Shown piece after piece: positions 26,464 to 34,903 of a stretch of 64,000 bases of DNA. A program made the translations under genes and the position numbers. How positions within the stretch are numbered: the stretch's first letter is position 1; the number at the start of each line of letters is the position of its first letter. The DNA comes from JBBRHQ01 sp963725315 (GTDB taxonomy: Bacteria; Actinomycetota; Thermoleophilia; Solirubrobacterales; 70-9): the NCBI GenBank assembly GCA_963725315.1, contig CAVRYA010000004.1, forward strand, positions 124,001-188,000, written 5' to 3'. The notes beneath the pieces are model-generated. The model ran no database searches, was not told where the DNA came from, and saw only the letters and a program-made list of their open reading frames with translations.

Positions 26464-27575
26464 ACCGCCTGGCGCTCCCTGGCGAAGCGGCCGTAGTTGT
26501 AGTAGGCGGCGCAGGCGCCCTCCGGGCTGACCATGCAGGTGCCGATCGCGTGCTCGGGAGTGCAGGCGGTGCCGAAGACCTTGCACTCCCAGGGCTTGAT
26601 CACGCCCTTCAGCACCTCTCCGCACTGGCAGGCCTTGGGATCGGCGACGCGCACCGCCGGCACCTCGAAGCGCAGCTCGGCGTCGAGGTCAGCGTAGGCG
26701 TCGGAGAGCTTCAGGGCCGACTGGGAGATGAAGCCGAGGCCGCGCCACTCGAAGTGGGGGCGCAGCTCGAAGACCTCCGACATCACCTTCAGCGCAGCCA
26801 GGTTCCCCTGCTCGGGGACGACGCGCGTGTACTGGTTCTCGACCTCGCAGCGCCCCTCGGCGAGCTGCCGGAGGATCATCCTGATCGACTGCAGGACGTC
26901 GAGCGGCTCGAACCCCGAGATCGCCACCGGCCTGCCGTACTCAGCCGGGATGAACTCGAAGGGGCGCACCCCGACCACGGTGCAGACATGCCCGGGGCCG
27001 ATGAAGCCGTCGAGGCGCAGGTCGGGCGAGTCGAGCAGGGCGCGCAGCGGCGGCACGATCGTCACGTGGTTGGACATGCAGGAGAAGTTCTCGATCCCCT
27101 CCGCCCTTGCCCGCTTCAGGGTCAGCGCCGTCGAGGGCGCCGTCGTTTCGAAGCCGATCGCGAAGAAGACCACCTCCCGGTCCGGGTTGGCCTTGGCGAG
27201 CCGCAGCGCGTCGAGCGGCGAGTAGACCATGCGCACGTCGGCGCCATCGGCCTTCGCCTCGGTCAGCGACTGCTCCGAGCCGGGCACCCGCATCATGTCG
27301 CCGAAGCAGGTGAAGATCACCTCCTCGCGCCTGGCGATCGCGATGCCGTCGTCGACCCGGCCCATCGGGATCACGCAGACCGGGCATCCGGGCCCGTGGA
27401 CGAGCTCGACGTTCTCGGGGAGGAGGTCGTCGAGGCCGTACTTGTAGATCGAGTGCGTGTGCCCGCCGCAGACCTCCATCAGCTTGTAGTCGCGGCCGGG
27501 CTCGACGGCGGCGAGGATCTCGGCGGTCAGCGCCCGCCCTAGCTCGGCGTCGCGGAACTCGTCCACGAACCTCAT
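26460..27575 (-). CDS. hypD: HypD, Fe-S scaffold for assembly of Fe(CN)2CO
   Basis: 371 residues, the usual length. It holds the conserved cysteine motifs MEVCGGHTHSIYKYG, HGPGCPVCVIP and FSCMSNHVT, and C-terminal 4Fe-4S ligands in CQCGEVLKGV, WECKVFGTACTPEHAIGTCMV and EGACAAYYNYGRF. With HypC it receives CO and CN for the active-site iron. ATG 27575 lies 13 bases after the hypC2 stop. Confidence 0.97.
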   Translation of the reverse strand: MRFVDEFRDAELGRALTAEILAAVEPGRDYKLMEVCGGHTHSIYKYGLDDLLPENVELVHGPGCPVCVIPMGRVDDGIAIARREEVIFTCFGDMMRVPGSEQSLTEAKADGADVRMVYSPLDALRLAKANPDREVVFFAIGFETTAPSTALTLKRARAEGIENFSCMSNHVTIVPPLRALLDSPDLRLDGFIGPGHVCTVVGVRPFEFIPAEYGRPVAISGFEPLDVLQSIRMILRQLAEGRCEVENQYTRVVPEQGNLAALKVMSEVFELRPHFEWRGLGFISQSALKLSDAYADLDAELRFEVPAVRVADPKACQCGEVLKGVIKPWECKVFGTACTPEHAIGTCMVSPEGACAAYYNYGRFARERQAV

Positions 27576-27588
27576 CGCCGCGCCCCGC

Positions 27589-27846
27589 TCACGCCGTCGC
27601 CCCCGAGAGCCGCGCGATCGCCGTCCCGGCGTGGACGAGGAGGACGTCCCCGACCCTCACCGGCACGACGAGGGCGGTCTCGACCGTGCTCCGGCTCCCA
27701 TCCGCATCGGCGCAGAGGGCGAGGCCGCGGTCGGCGTCGATCCCGACGATGCGCATCTCCGAGGCCTCGTCACCGCAGGTGATGCAGCCCGGCTCGTGCT
27801 CGCACGCGACTGCCGGCGCATCGCGGTCGACTCGGCCCGCGTTCAC
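27589..27846 (-). CDS. Second, divergent HypC/HupF-like protein
   Basis: 85 residues starting at a GTG that overlaps the hypC stop (GTGA). The N-terminus does not begin with the family Met-Cys. Instead it has CEHEPGCITCGDEASEMRIV, a CxxC-containing lead. The rest follows a HypC-like beta barrel (RGLALCADADGSRSTVETAL, VGDVLLVHAGTAIARL). Actinobacterial hyp operons can carry two hypC genes; this one probably serves another client or step. A metal-binding role for the extra cysteines is a guess. Confidence 0.75.
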   Translation of the reverse strand: MNAGRVDRDAPAVACEHEPGCITCGDEASEMRIVGIDADRGLALCADADGSRSTVETALVVPVRVGDVLLVHAGTAIARLSGATA

Positions 27847-28109
27847 TCGATCACGCTCGTCTTCAGCTCCTCGAGCTCGGTCTCGTACTCGGCGCCCATC
27901 CCCTGCAGCAGCCGCAGCGTCGCGGCCGCCTCCTCCTCGTCGATCTTCGAGATCGCGAAGCCGACGTGGATCAGGACCCAGTCGCCCGGCCCTGCGTCGT
28001 CGAGGAGCCCGACGCTGACGTTGCGGCGAACGCCCTGCACGTCCACCTTGGCCAATTGCTTGGTCTCGTCGACGATTTCCGTGATCTGGCCGGGAATGGC
28101 CAAGCACAT
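27843..28109 (-). CDS. hypC: HypC, hydrogenase maturation chaperone
   Basis: 88 residues beginning MCLAIPGQI. Cys2 is the residue that binds the iron precursor and the hydrogenase large subunit. VSVGLLDDAGPGDWVLIHVGFAISK is the expected barrel and the tail is a charged helix. It is the first gene of the hyp operon, with the promoter and structured leader directly upstream and GGAGG ten bases before the ATG. Confidence 0.95.
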   Translation of the reverse strand: MCLAIPGQITEIVDETKQLAKVDVQGVRRNVSVGLLDDAGPGDWVLIHVGFAISKIDEEEAAATLRLLQGMGAEYETELEELKTSVIE

Positions 28110-28122
28110 CTTCTTTTCGCCT

Positions 28123-28172
28123 CCACCGTGGTTGGTAGCGCCTTCCGGTCTTCTCCCCCAACGAAGCGGTGG
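28123..28172 (-). promoter_or_regulatory. hypC: Predicted leader hairpin of the hyp operon
   Basis: On the minus strand CCACCG (28172-28167) can pair with CGGTGG (28128-28123), and TTGG with CCAA inside it. The 3' arm directly abuts and partly covers the hypC Shine-Dalgarno (GGTGGAGG). The hairpin would begin about where transcription is predicted to start, so nearly the whole leader is structured. A role in translational control is inference. Confidence 0.4.
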
Positions 28173-28180
28173 GTGGCTTG

Positions 28181-28210
28181 GGTATATCGGGTCGGAGAGG
28201 GCGCTGTCAA
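28181..28210 (-). promoter_or_regulatory. hypC: Sigma-70-type promoter of the hyp operon
   Basis: TTGACA (complement of 28205-28210), an 18-base spacer, then TATACC (complement of 28181-28186). This is a near-consensus housekeeping promoter in an otherwise very GC-rich sequence, with a predicted start near 28174 and a leader of about 65 bases. Confidence 0.6.
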
Positions 28211-28301
28211 GCAGGAGGCCGGGCCTGCGCGGGCTCCGGGATCGACACCGCAGGAAGTGTGGAGAACCCACGATCCGGCCCGCCCGGCATAGGCTAGCTT
28301 T

Positions 28302-28349
28302 GGAATCCCGTAGCCCAGGAATCCCGTAGCCCAGGAATCCCGTACCCCA
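28302..28349 (+). repeat. Three tandem copies of a 16-base unit upstream of the stress-protein gene
   Basis: GGAATCCCGTAGCCCA occurs at 28302-28317 and 28318-28333, with a one-base variant (GTAC) at 28334-28349. The array ends 14 bases before the ATG at 28364 and just before the Shine-Dalgarno GGAGGAACG. It could be a slippage expansion or tandem operator sites. Confidence 0.8.
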
Positions 28350-28363
28350 GAGCCGGAGGAACG

Positions 28364-29284
28364 ATGCAGCGCAAGATCATCATCGCCTACGACGGCAGCG
28401 CCGGTGGCGACGACGCGCTGGCGATGGGCGCGGTCCTCGCCGAGGCGCTGGGCGCCAAGCCGCTGGTCGCCACGGTGCAGCGGATCCCGCCCTACCTGGT
28501 GGCCGAACCCGAGCTGCGGGAGATGGCCGAAGCGGACTCCGAGCCGCTCTTCGCGAAGGCCCGGGAGGCGCTGGAGGGGCTCGAGGTCGAGACCGCCACC
28601 CTCTTTGACGAGTCGGCCGGTCGCGCGCTCAACGGCCTGATCGAGACCGAGGCCCCCGTCGCGGTCGCCCTCGGGTCGGCGCACCGGGGGCCGGTCGGCC
28701 GCGTTCTCCTCGGCAGCCTGGGGACGGCGATGCTCTCCGGCTCGGAATGCGCGATCGCGATCGCGCCCGCCGGCTACGCCAAACAGGAGGGCCACAGGCT
28801 GCGGCAGATCGCGGTCGGGGTCAGCGAGTCCCCCGAGACCGAGGTCGCGATCGCCGCCGCCAAGGGCCTCGCCGTGCGCCTTCACGCAGACCTCCGTGCG
28901 GTGGCGGTGGCGCCGCCGCTCTCCACGGACCTGATCGGCGCGGTCCTCAGCATGCTCAGCAAGGAGCAGCTCGAGGGCCCGCGAGAGCACGAGCTGCAGA
29001 TCGCCCTCGACGGCGCGGTGGCCGATCTACCCGCCGGGATCGAGGCCCGCAGGACCCTGCTGCATGGAGAGCCGGCCGTCGAGCTGGTCGGCGCTGTGGA
29101 GGAGGCGGATCTGCTGGTCCTCGGCTCCCGCGCCTACGGACCGGTGCGGCGGGCGCTGCTGGGGAGCGTCTCGGCGGAGGTGATGCGCTCCTGCCCCTGC
29201 TGCGTGCTGATCCTGACCCGGAAGGCCGGCTCGGACCCGCTCGGGCTCGAGGGCGCGGAGGCTGATCGGGGAGGCGATAAGTGA
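28364..29284 (+). CDS. Tandem-domain universal stress protein
   Basis: 306 residues with two Usp domains. The first starts KIIIAYDGSAGGDDALAMGA and has GSAHRGPVGRVLLGSLGTAM; the second begins RQIAVGVSESPETEVAIAAA and ends LLVLGSRAYGPVRRALLGSV and CCVLIL. The G-2x-G-9x-G-S/T nucleotide loop is recognisable in both, so ATP binding is possible. The ATG is preceded by GGAGG. The stop overlaps the next gene's GTG as GTGA, so it is coupled to the glycosyltransferase. Confidence 0.9.
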   Translation: MQRKIIIAYDGSAGGDDALAMGAVLAEALGAKPLVATVQRIPPYLVAEPELREMAEADSEPLFAKAREALEGLEVETATLFDESAGRALNGLIETEAPVAVALGSAHRGPVGRVLLGSLGTAMLSGSECAIAIAPAGYAKQEGHRLRQIAVGVSESPETEVAIAAAKGLAVRLHADLRAVAVAPPLSTDLIGAVLSMLSKEQLEGPREHELQIALDGAVADLPAGIEARRTLLHGEPAVELVGAVEEADLLVLGSRAYGPVRRALLGSVSAEVMRSCPCCVLILTRKAGSDPLGLEGAEADRGGDK

Positions 29285-30720
29285 CCCAGGCGATGACCGA
29301 CAGCGCCTCGGTTCACGAGATGACCGTTCCGAGACGCTCGCGGGAGAACTTCGCCGCGATCCACCCCGCCGGCCACCGCCGTGCCGAGCGGGCCCTCGAG
29401 CTCGCCGCCGGCGCCCTCGCCGGACGCGCCATCTGGCACCTCACCTACTCGAGCCCACACGGCGACGGGAGCGGGGTTGCCGACATGCTGCGCTCGCTGC
29501 TCGGCTACACGCGCGACAGCGGCCTCGACGCCCACCTCCTGGGGGCGAGCGCCGATCCCGGTTTCCGCACGGTGAGCCGGCGCATCTATTACCGCCTCTA
29601 CGGCTCCGAGGGGGACGGTGGCCCGCTCTCCGACGAGGAGCGCGGGGTGATCGAGTTGGTCGCCGCCGAGCACGCCGGGCTCCTCTCCGGGAGGGTGAGG
29701 GAGGGCGACATCGTCTTCCTGCACGACCTGCCGGGTCTGGTCGGCCCGATGAAGGAGTTGGGCGCCAGGGTGATCTGGCGATCCCATCTCGGCGTGGAGG
29801 AGCCGAACCGCTGGGCGAGGGAGGCCTGGGAGTTCCTCTGGCCCCTGGTCGCCGAGGCCGACGCCTGTGTCTTCTCCCGGCCCGAGTACGCCTGGGAGAT
29901 GATTCCGCCCGATCGCGTCGCCGTGCTGATGCCGACGGTCGATCCGTTCTCGCCGAAGAACGAGGAGATCAGCCCGGAGGTCGTCCTGGCGATCGTCGAT
30001 CAGATCGGCCTCAGCGAGTCCGGGATCGAGGCCGCCCCCGTGTTCGCTCGTCCCGACGGCACGCCGTACCGGCTCAGCGCCACCGCCGAGATCGACCAGG
30101 CCGGGCCGCTCCCCGCGCAGGCGCCGCTGGCGCTCCAGGTCTCCGGATGGGAGCGGCTCAAGGCCCAGCGGGGGCTGCTCGAGCTGTTCGCCGACGAGCT
30201 GCGCGACTCGACCGCGCACCTGGTGATCGCCGGGCCGATGGTCGGCGCGATGCTCGAGGGGGCGGAGGAGAGCGAGGTGCTCGACGAGCTGCGCGCCGCC
30301 CGAGAGGGCCTCCCGGCCCCGACCAAGGCCCGGGTCCACCTGGTCCAGCTCCCCGTCGACGACCTCGACGAGAACGCGATCATGGTCAACGCCCTGCAGC
30401 GTCGCGCCGACGTGATCGCCGACAACGCCGATCGGGAGGCCTTCGGGCTCTCGATCGCGGAAGCGATGCTGAAGGGGCAGCCGATCTTGGCGCGGCGCAC
30501 CGGTGGGGCCGAGGAGCAGATCGTCGACGGCGTCTCGGGCGTGCTGGTCGAGCCCGGCGACGATGCCCGGTTCGCGGCGAGCTTGCGCGAGCTGCTGGCC
30601 GACCCGCGCCGCCGTGAGGTGCTGGGGATCGGCGCCCGCGCCCAGGCGATGAAGGGCTCGCTGACGATCGATCACCTCGCCGACTACATCGAGGTGATCG
30701 AGGACTTCTGCCTCGACTGA
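29281..30720 (+). CDS. Family 4 glycosyltransferase, trehalose-synthase (TreT)-like
   Basis: 479 residues of GT-B fold. The acceptor half contains IWHLTYSSPHGDGSGVADML and VIWRSHLGVEEPNRWAREA, as in TreT-type trehalose glycosyltransferases. The donor half has LQVSGWERLKAQRGLLELFA, ADREAFGLSIAEAMLKGQP (the E-x7-E nucleotide-sugar motif) and GGAEEQIVDGVSGVLVEPGD. It would join a sugar nucleotide to glucose to make trehalose, although the acceptor is not proven. Coupling to a stress protein supports a role in stress protection. Confidence 0.82.
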   Translation: MTQAMTDSASVHEMTVPRRSRENFAAIHPAGHRRAERALELAAGALAGRAIWHLTYSSPHGDGSGVADMLRSLLGYTRDSGLDAHLLGASADPGFRTVSRRIYYRLYGSEGDGGPLSDEERGVIELVAAEHAGLLSGRVREGDIVFLHDLPGLVGPMKELGARVIWRSHLGVEEPNRWAREAWEFLWPLVAEADACVFSRPEYAWEMIPPDRVAVLMPTVDPFSPKNEEISPEVVLAIVDQIGLSESGIEAAPVFARPDGTPYRLSATAEIDQAGPLPAQAPLALQVSGWERLKAQRGLLELFADELRDSTAHLVIAGPMVGAMLEGAEESEVLDELRAAREGLPAPTKARVHLVQLPVDDLDENAIMVNALQRRADVIADNADREAFGLSIAEAMLKGQPILARRTGGAEEQIVDGVSGVLVEPGDDARFAASLRELLADPRRREVLGIGARAQAMKGSLTIDHLADYIEVIEDFCLD

Positions 30721-30762
30721 AGCGGGTTCGCGCCGTTGGCGGAAGGCAGCTCGCAGGCAGGC

Positions 30763-32004
30763 TCAGGGGCCTTCCGGCTGCGGGTCCCTGACGGTGAGGA
30801 CGTCCGGCGATCCGCCCAGCTCGATCTCGACTCCTTCGGCCCCGGCGGGCCGCGGCGGCTGCAGCGCGGACCCGGCGAGCGATGCGAGGAACGGGGCGAT
30901 GTACTTCCCGGCCACCTTCCCCGGCGGCCACCAGAGGGCGCGCTCGCTCATCGTCGAGGTCTCCCCGTGCCCGCCGGTCAGATCGCCGCTGAGGAAGCGC
31001 GCCTCCCCGCCGGTCATCAGCACACCCCGCAGGACAGGCTCGAAGGGAGCGGGCTCGGTCGCGGCGCCCAGCTCGTGAGCGATCGTTTCGGCCACCGCGT
31101 CTGCCTGCTGGGTCGCCAGGCCGCCCTGCTTGACGGGGAAGGATGTGACGTCCCCGGCGGCGTAGACGCCCTCGAGGCCCCTGACCCGCCCGTGCGGGTC
31201 GACGGCGATGAAGCCGGCCTCGTCGGCCGGGACGCCGCGGATCCGCCGCCCCTGAAGTCGCGGCATGCTGATCACCGCGTCGGCCTCGATCTCCTCGCCG
31301 GGGACGGTGTGGAGCCTTCCGCCCTCGTACTTCAGCGGTCGCCTCGCGGTCACAACCTCGATCTCGGCTTTGGCCAGGAGCCCGCTCACCTCCTCGCTGG
31401 CCCGCACCCCGAACACGCCGAGCGGGGCCTCCTCGGGGGTGACGATCGTGAGGCCGACCCCTTCGATGCCCGAGCTCCTCATGCGCGCCCGGGTCAGCAG
31501 GGCAAGCTCATACAGCGGGAACGGCCAGCCGAATCCCGGAGGCATCGTGAAGACCACGTTCCCGGCCTGCCCCGACTCGAGATCGTGGATCACCTCGCCT
31601 ACCGCGGGCTCGTCGGCGACGCCCCAGAACGTCGCCGCTCCCTCGACCCCGACCAGGGACTTGGTCCCGCAGGCGATCACCAGGTGGTCGAAGGGCGCCT
31701 CGGAGCGGTCCTGAAGCCGTGCCAGGCGAGCCCCCGCGTCAACCTCGACCACGCTGGCGAGGACGAAACGGGCGTCGCGGAGCCCGGCGAGCTCGGCCAG
31801 GTCGAAGCGCAGGACCTCGGCCGCCTGGAACGGCTCGCCGACGGCAAGCGGGCGGTAGACGAATTCGGCCCGGGGCGCGTAGAGCTCGATCTCGGCGTCG
31901 TCCCCGAGCAGGTCGCGCAGCGCCAGCATCGCCTCGACCGCGGCGACGCCGCCGCCGGCGATCGCGATGTGGGGGTTGCTGCTTTCGGGGCTGTGCTGCG
32001 CCAT
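30763..32004 (-). CDS. FAD-dependent pyridine-nucleotide/sulfide-quinone-type oxidoreductase
   Basis: About 413 residues from ATG 32004 (an in-frame ATG at 32049 adds 15 residues). The first Rossmann motif is IAIAGGGVAAVEAMLALRDL near 13-32; FDHLVIACGTKS precedes the second half, and GLEGVYAAGDVTSFPVKQGG is the FAD pyrophosphate motif. The pattern without redox-active CxxC is that of NDH-2 and sulfide:quinone reductases. No membrane anchor is visible. Convergent with the glycosyltransferase and divergent from the P-type ATPase. Confidence 0.82.
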   Translation of the reverse strand: MAQHSPESSNPHIAIAGGGVAAVEAMLALRDLLGDDAEIELYAPRAEFVYRPLAVGEPFQAAEVLRFDLAELAGLRDARFVLASVVEVDAGARLARLQDRSEAPFDHLVIACGTKSLVGVEGAATFWGVADEPAVGEVIHDLESGQAGNVVFTMPPGFGWPFPLYELALLTRARMRSSGIEGVGLTIVTPEEAPLGVFGVRASEEVSGLLAKAEIEVVTARRPLKYEGGRLHTVPGEEIEADAVISMPRLQGRRIRGVPADEAGFIAVDPHGRVRGLEGVYAAGDVTSFPVKQGGLATQQADAVAETIAHELGAATEPAPFEPVLRGVLMTGGEARFLSGDLTGGHGETSTMSERALWWPPGKVAGKYIAPFLASLAGSALQPPRPAGAEGVEIELGGSPDVLTVRDPQPEGP

Positions 32005-32075
32005 CGGAGCTCGGTCCGGCGGGGTCGCGGTCGAAGGCGCCGGATGCACAACGGTACTGCCTCGAGGAGGAACCG

Positions 32076-34841
32076 ATGAGCGGCGAGCGGGGCGCTTCCC
32101 CGGGCGGCCGGGACGGCGGCGGGCGGCTGCCGGTCGACCCCAACGAGCACGTCGAGCTGCTGCTGCGGGACCTGCGCGCCACTCGCCAAGGGCTGGCCGG
32201 CACCGAAGCGCGGCGCCGGCGGCTCAGGTACGGGCCGAACGAGCTCGAGAGCCGCAAGCAGCGTCGCTGGCCGGCCGAGCTGGCGCGCCAGCTCACCCAT
32301 CCGCTGGCCCTGCTGCTGTGGGCCGCCGCGGGGCTCGCGGCGGTGGCCGGGATCGTGGCGGTGGCGATCGCCGTGGTGATCGTGATCATCCTCAATGCGG
32401 CATTCGCCTTCGTCCAGGAGCTACAGGCCGAGCGCGCGGTCGAGGCGCTCCGGGCCTTCCTCCCGCCTCGCGCCAAGGTGCTCCGCGACGGGCAGGCGAC
32501 CGAGATCGACGCCGCCGAGATCGTCCCCGGGGACATCCTGCTGATCGAGGAAGGGGCGAGGATCTCCGCCGACGCGCGCCTGATCGAGGGCGCGATCGAG
32601 GTGGATGCCTCGACCCTGACCGGCGAATCGACGCCGGTCACCCGCTCGGCCGAGTTCGCCGACACGGGAAGGCCCCTGACCCAGGCCCGGGACCTGGTCT
32701 TCAGCGGCACGAGCTGCACCGGCGGCGAGGCGCGGGGGGTCGTCTTCGCCACCGGGATGCGGACGGAGCTGGGGCGGATCGCCGCGCTCTCGGAGCGGGT
32801 CGAGGCCGAGCAGAGCCCCCTCGAGGCGCAGGTGCGAAGGGTCGCCTGGATCATCGCCGCGATCGCGGTCGTCTGCGGAGTCGCCTTCGTCCCGATCGCG
32901 ACGGTCGGCGGCCTGCCGGCGCATGACGCCTTCGTCCTGGCGATCGGGCTGATCGTCGGCAACGTCCCGGAGGGGCTGCTGCCGGTGATCACCCTTGCGC
33001 TGGCCGTGGGCGTGCGCGAGCTGGTGCGCAGCGGGGCGGTGGTGAAGCGCCTCAGCGCGGTCGAGACCCTCGGCTCCACCGACGTGATCTGCACCGACAA
33101 GACGGGCACCCTGACCGAGAACCGGATGACCGTCTCGCGGTTGTGGGCCGGGGGCGACGAGCGCCGGTTTGGCACCGAGGCAGCCAGGCGGGAGGAGGCA
33201 CCCTCGGCGGCGATGGTGGACCTGGCCGCGGCGATGAGCGCCTGCGGCAACGCCCGGATCGGCGAGGACGGCCGTCCCAGCGGGGACCCGACCGAGGTGG
33301 CGATGCTGACCGCGGCCCGTGAGCTGGCCCCCGAGGCGACCGAGGCCGCGACAGGGCGGCGGGTGCGAGAGTTCCACTTCGACCCGACCCTGAAGCTGAT
33401 GTCGACGGTCGATCGTGCCGACGGTGGCCTACGGGTCAACGCCAAGGGCGCGCCGGAGGCGCTCCTCCCGCACTGCACGTCGATCGCCGAGGCCGACGGA
33501 CGCGCGGTCGCGCTCGACGCCGCCGGGCGGGAGCGGGTCGAGAGGGTGGTGGAGGAATACGCCCGCAACGGCCTGCGGGTGCTGGCCGTGGCGGGGCGGG
33601 AGCTGGAGGGCGGCGAGCCGCCGTCGCGGCGCGAGGATGCCGAGCGCGACCTCGTCCTGCTCGGCCTGGCGGCGATGGTCGATCCACCGAGGCCCGAGGT
33701 CGCCGACGCGGTCGCGGCCTGCCACCGCGCGGGGATCCGCATCCTCATCGTGACCGGCGATCACGGCCTCACGGCGGCCGCGATCGCCCGCCAGATCGGC
33801 ATCGGCCGCGATCATGCCGCGGTCGTCACCGAGGCCGAGCTGGACCGGATGAGCGATGCCGAGCTGGAGGCGCTGCTGGGCAAGGGGGGCGAGCTGATCT
33901 TCGCCCGCACCACCCCAGAGGCGAAGCTGCGGATCGCCGACGCACTGCGGGCCGAGGGCCATGTGGTCTCGATGACCGGCGACGGGGTCAACGACGCGCC
34001 CGCCCTGAGAAGCGCCGACATCGGGGTGGCAATGGGCCGCTCGGGAACCGACGTGGCGCGGGAGGCGGCGACCATGGTCCTCACCGACGACAACTTCGCG
34101 ACGATCGTCAGGGCCGTGGCAGGCGGGCGGCGTGTCTACGACAACATCCGCAAGTTCATCGTCTACATCTTCGCCCACGCGACCCCGGAGGTCGTGCCCT
34201 TCGTCGTCTACGCCTTCGGGGGCGGTGCGATCCCGCTGCCGCTGACCGTGCTGCAGCTGCTCGCCTTCGACGTCGGCACCGAGACGCTGCCGGCGCTGGC
34301 GCTCGGCCGCGAGCCCGCCGAGCCGGGGATCATGAGCCGCCCGCCGCGCCGGCGCCAGGAGGGGATCATCACCCGCGAGATGCTGCTGCGGGCCTGGCTC
34401 TTTCTCGGGCTGATCGCGGCTGCGCTCCAGATGAGCGCCTTCTTCTACGTGCTGCTGAAGAACGGCTGGAGCCCGGGCGACCCGGTGGGAGAGGGCACGC
34501 CGCTTCACCACGCCTACCTGCAGGCGACGACGGTCAGCTTCCTCTCGATGGTGGTGGCCCAGATCGGCACCGCCTTCGCCTCGCGAACCGAGCGCGCCTC
34601 GCTCTTCTCGGTCGGGGTGCTCAGCAACGGGCTGCTGCTCTGGGGGATCCTCTTCGAGCTGGCCCTTGCCGCCGTGCTGATCTACGTCCCCTTCTTCCAG
34701 GACCTGCTCGGGATGGCGGCGCTGGGCCCGGCGGAGCTGGTCATCATGCTGCCCTTCCCGTTCATCGTCTGGGGGGCCGACGAGCTGCGCCGCTACCTCG
34801 CCCGCCGCCGCGTCGCGAGCCCCGCCCCGGCGCCCGCCTGA
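32076..34841 (+). CDS. P2-type cation-transporting ATPase
   Basis: 921 residues. All catalytic motifs are present: TLTGESTPV near 180, phosphorylation site DKTGTLT with Asp341, the KGAPE nucleotide-binding motif, TPEAKLRIADALRAEGH and MTGDGVNDAP near 632. The M4 motif VGNVPEGLLPV is the PEGL type of Ca, Na/K and H pumps, and FDVGTETLPALALGREP is in M6. The cation-ATPase N-terminal and C-terminal domains are both present, so the pump is complete. The ion is not certain. ATG 32076 follows GAGGAGG. The frame upstream of it is antisense to the oxidoreductase. Confidence 0.92.
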   Translation: MSGERGASPGGRDGGGRLPVDPNEHVELLLRDLRATRQGLAGTEARRRRLRYGPNELESRKQRRWPAELARQLTHPLALLLWAAAGLAAVAGIVAVAIAVVIVIILNAAFAFVQELQAERAVEALRAFLPPRAKVLRDGQATEIDAAEIVPGDILLIEEGARISADARLIEGAIEVDASTLTGESTPVTRSAEFADTGRPLTQARDLVFSGTSCTGGEARGVVFATGMRTELGRIAALSERVEAEQSPLEAQVRRVAWIIAAIAVVCGVAFVPIATVGGLPAHDAFVLAIGLIVGNVPEGLLPVITLALAVGVRELVRSGAVVKRLSAVETLGSTDVICTDKTGTLTENRMTVSRLWAGGDERRFGTEAARREEAPSAAMVDLAAAMSACGNARIGEDGRPSGDPTEVAMLTAARELAPEATEAATGRRVREFHFDPTLKLMSTVDRADGGLRVNAKGAPEALLPHCTSIAEADGRAVALDAAGRERVERVVEEYARNGLRVLAVAGRELEGGEPPSRREDAERDLVLLGLAAMVDPPRPEVADAVAACHRAGIRILIVTGDHGLTAAAIARQIGIGRDHAAVVTEAELDRMSDAELEALLGKGGELIFARTTPEAKLRIADALRAEGHVVSMTGDGVNDAPALRSADIGVAMGRSGTDVAREAATMVLTDDNFATIVRAVAGGRRVYDNIRKFIVYIFAHATPEVVPFVVYAFGGGAIPLPLTVLQLLAFDVGTETLPALALGREPAEPGIMSRPPRRRQEGIITREMLLRAWLFLGLIAAALQMSAFFYVLLKNGWSPGDPVGEGTPLHHAYLQATTVSFLSMVVAQIGTAFASRTERASLFSVGVLSNGLLLWGILFELALAAVLIYVPFFQDLLGMAALGPAELVIMLPFPFIVWGADELRRYLARRRVASPAPAPA

Positions 34842-34903
34842 GGCCGACCGGCTCCCTCGCCCGCCCACCGGCGCGCGCCGCCGACGCTGCGATGATCCCG
34901 GCG

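Noticed and set aside
28302..28349. CRISPR array
   Set aside because: The three 16-base units are directly tandem with no spacers, and there are no cas genes.
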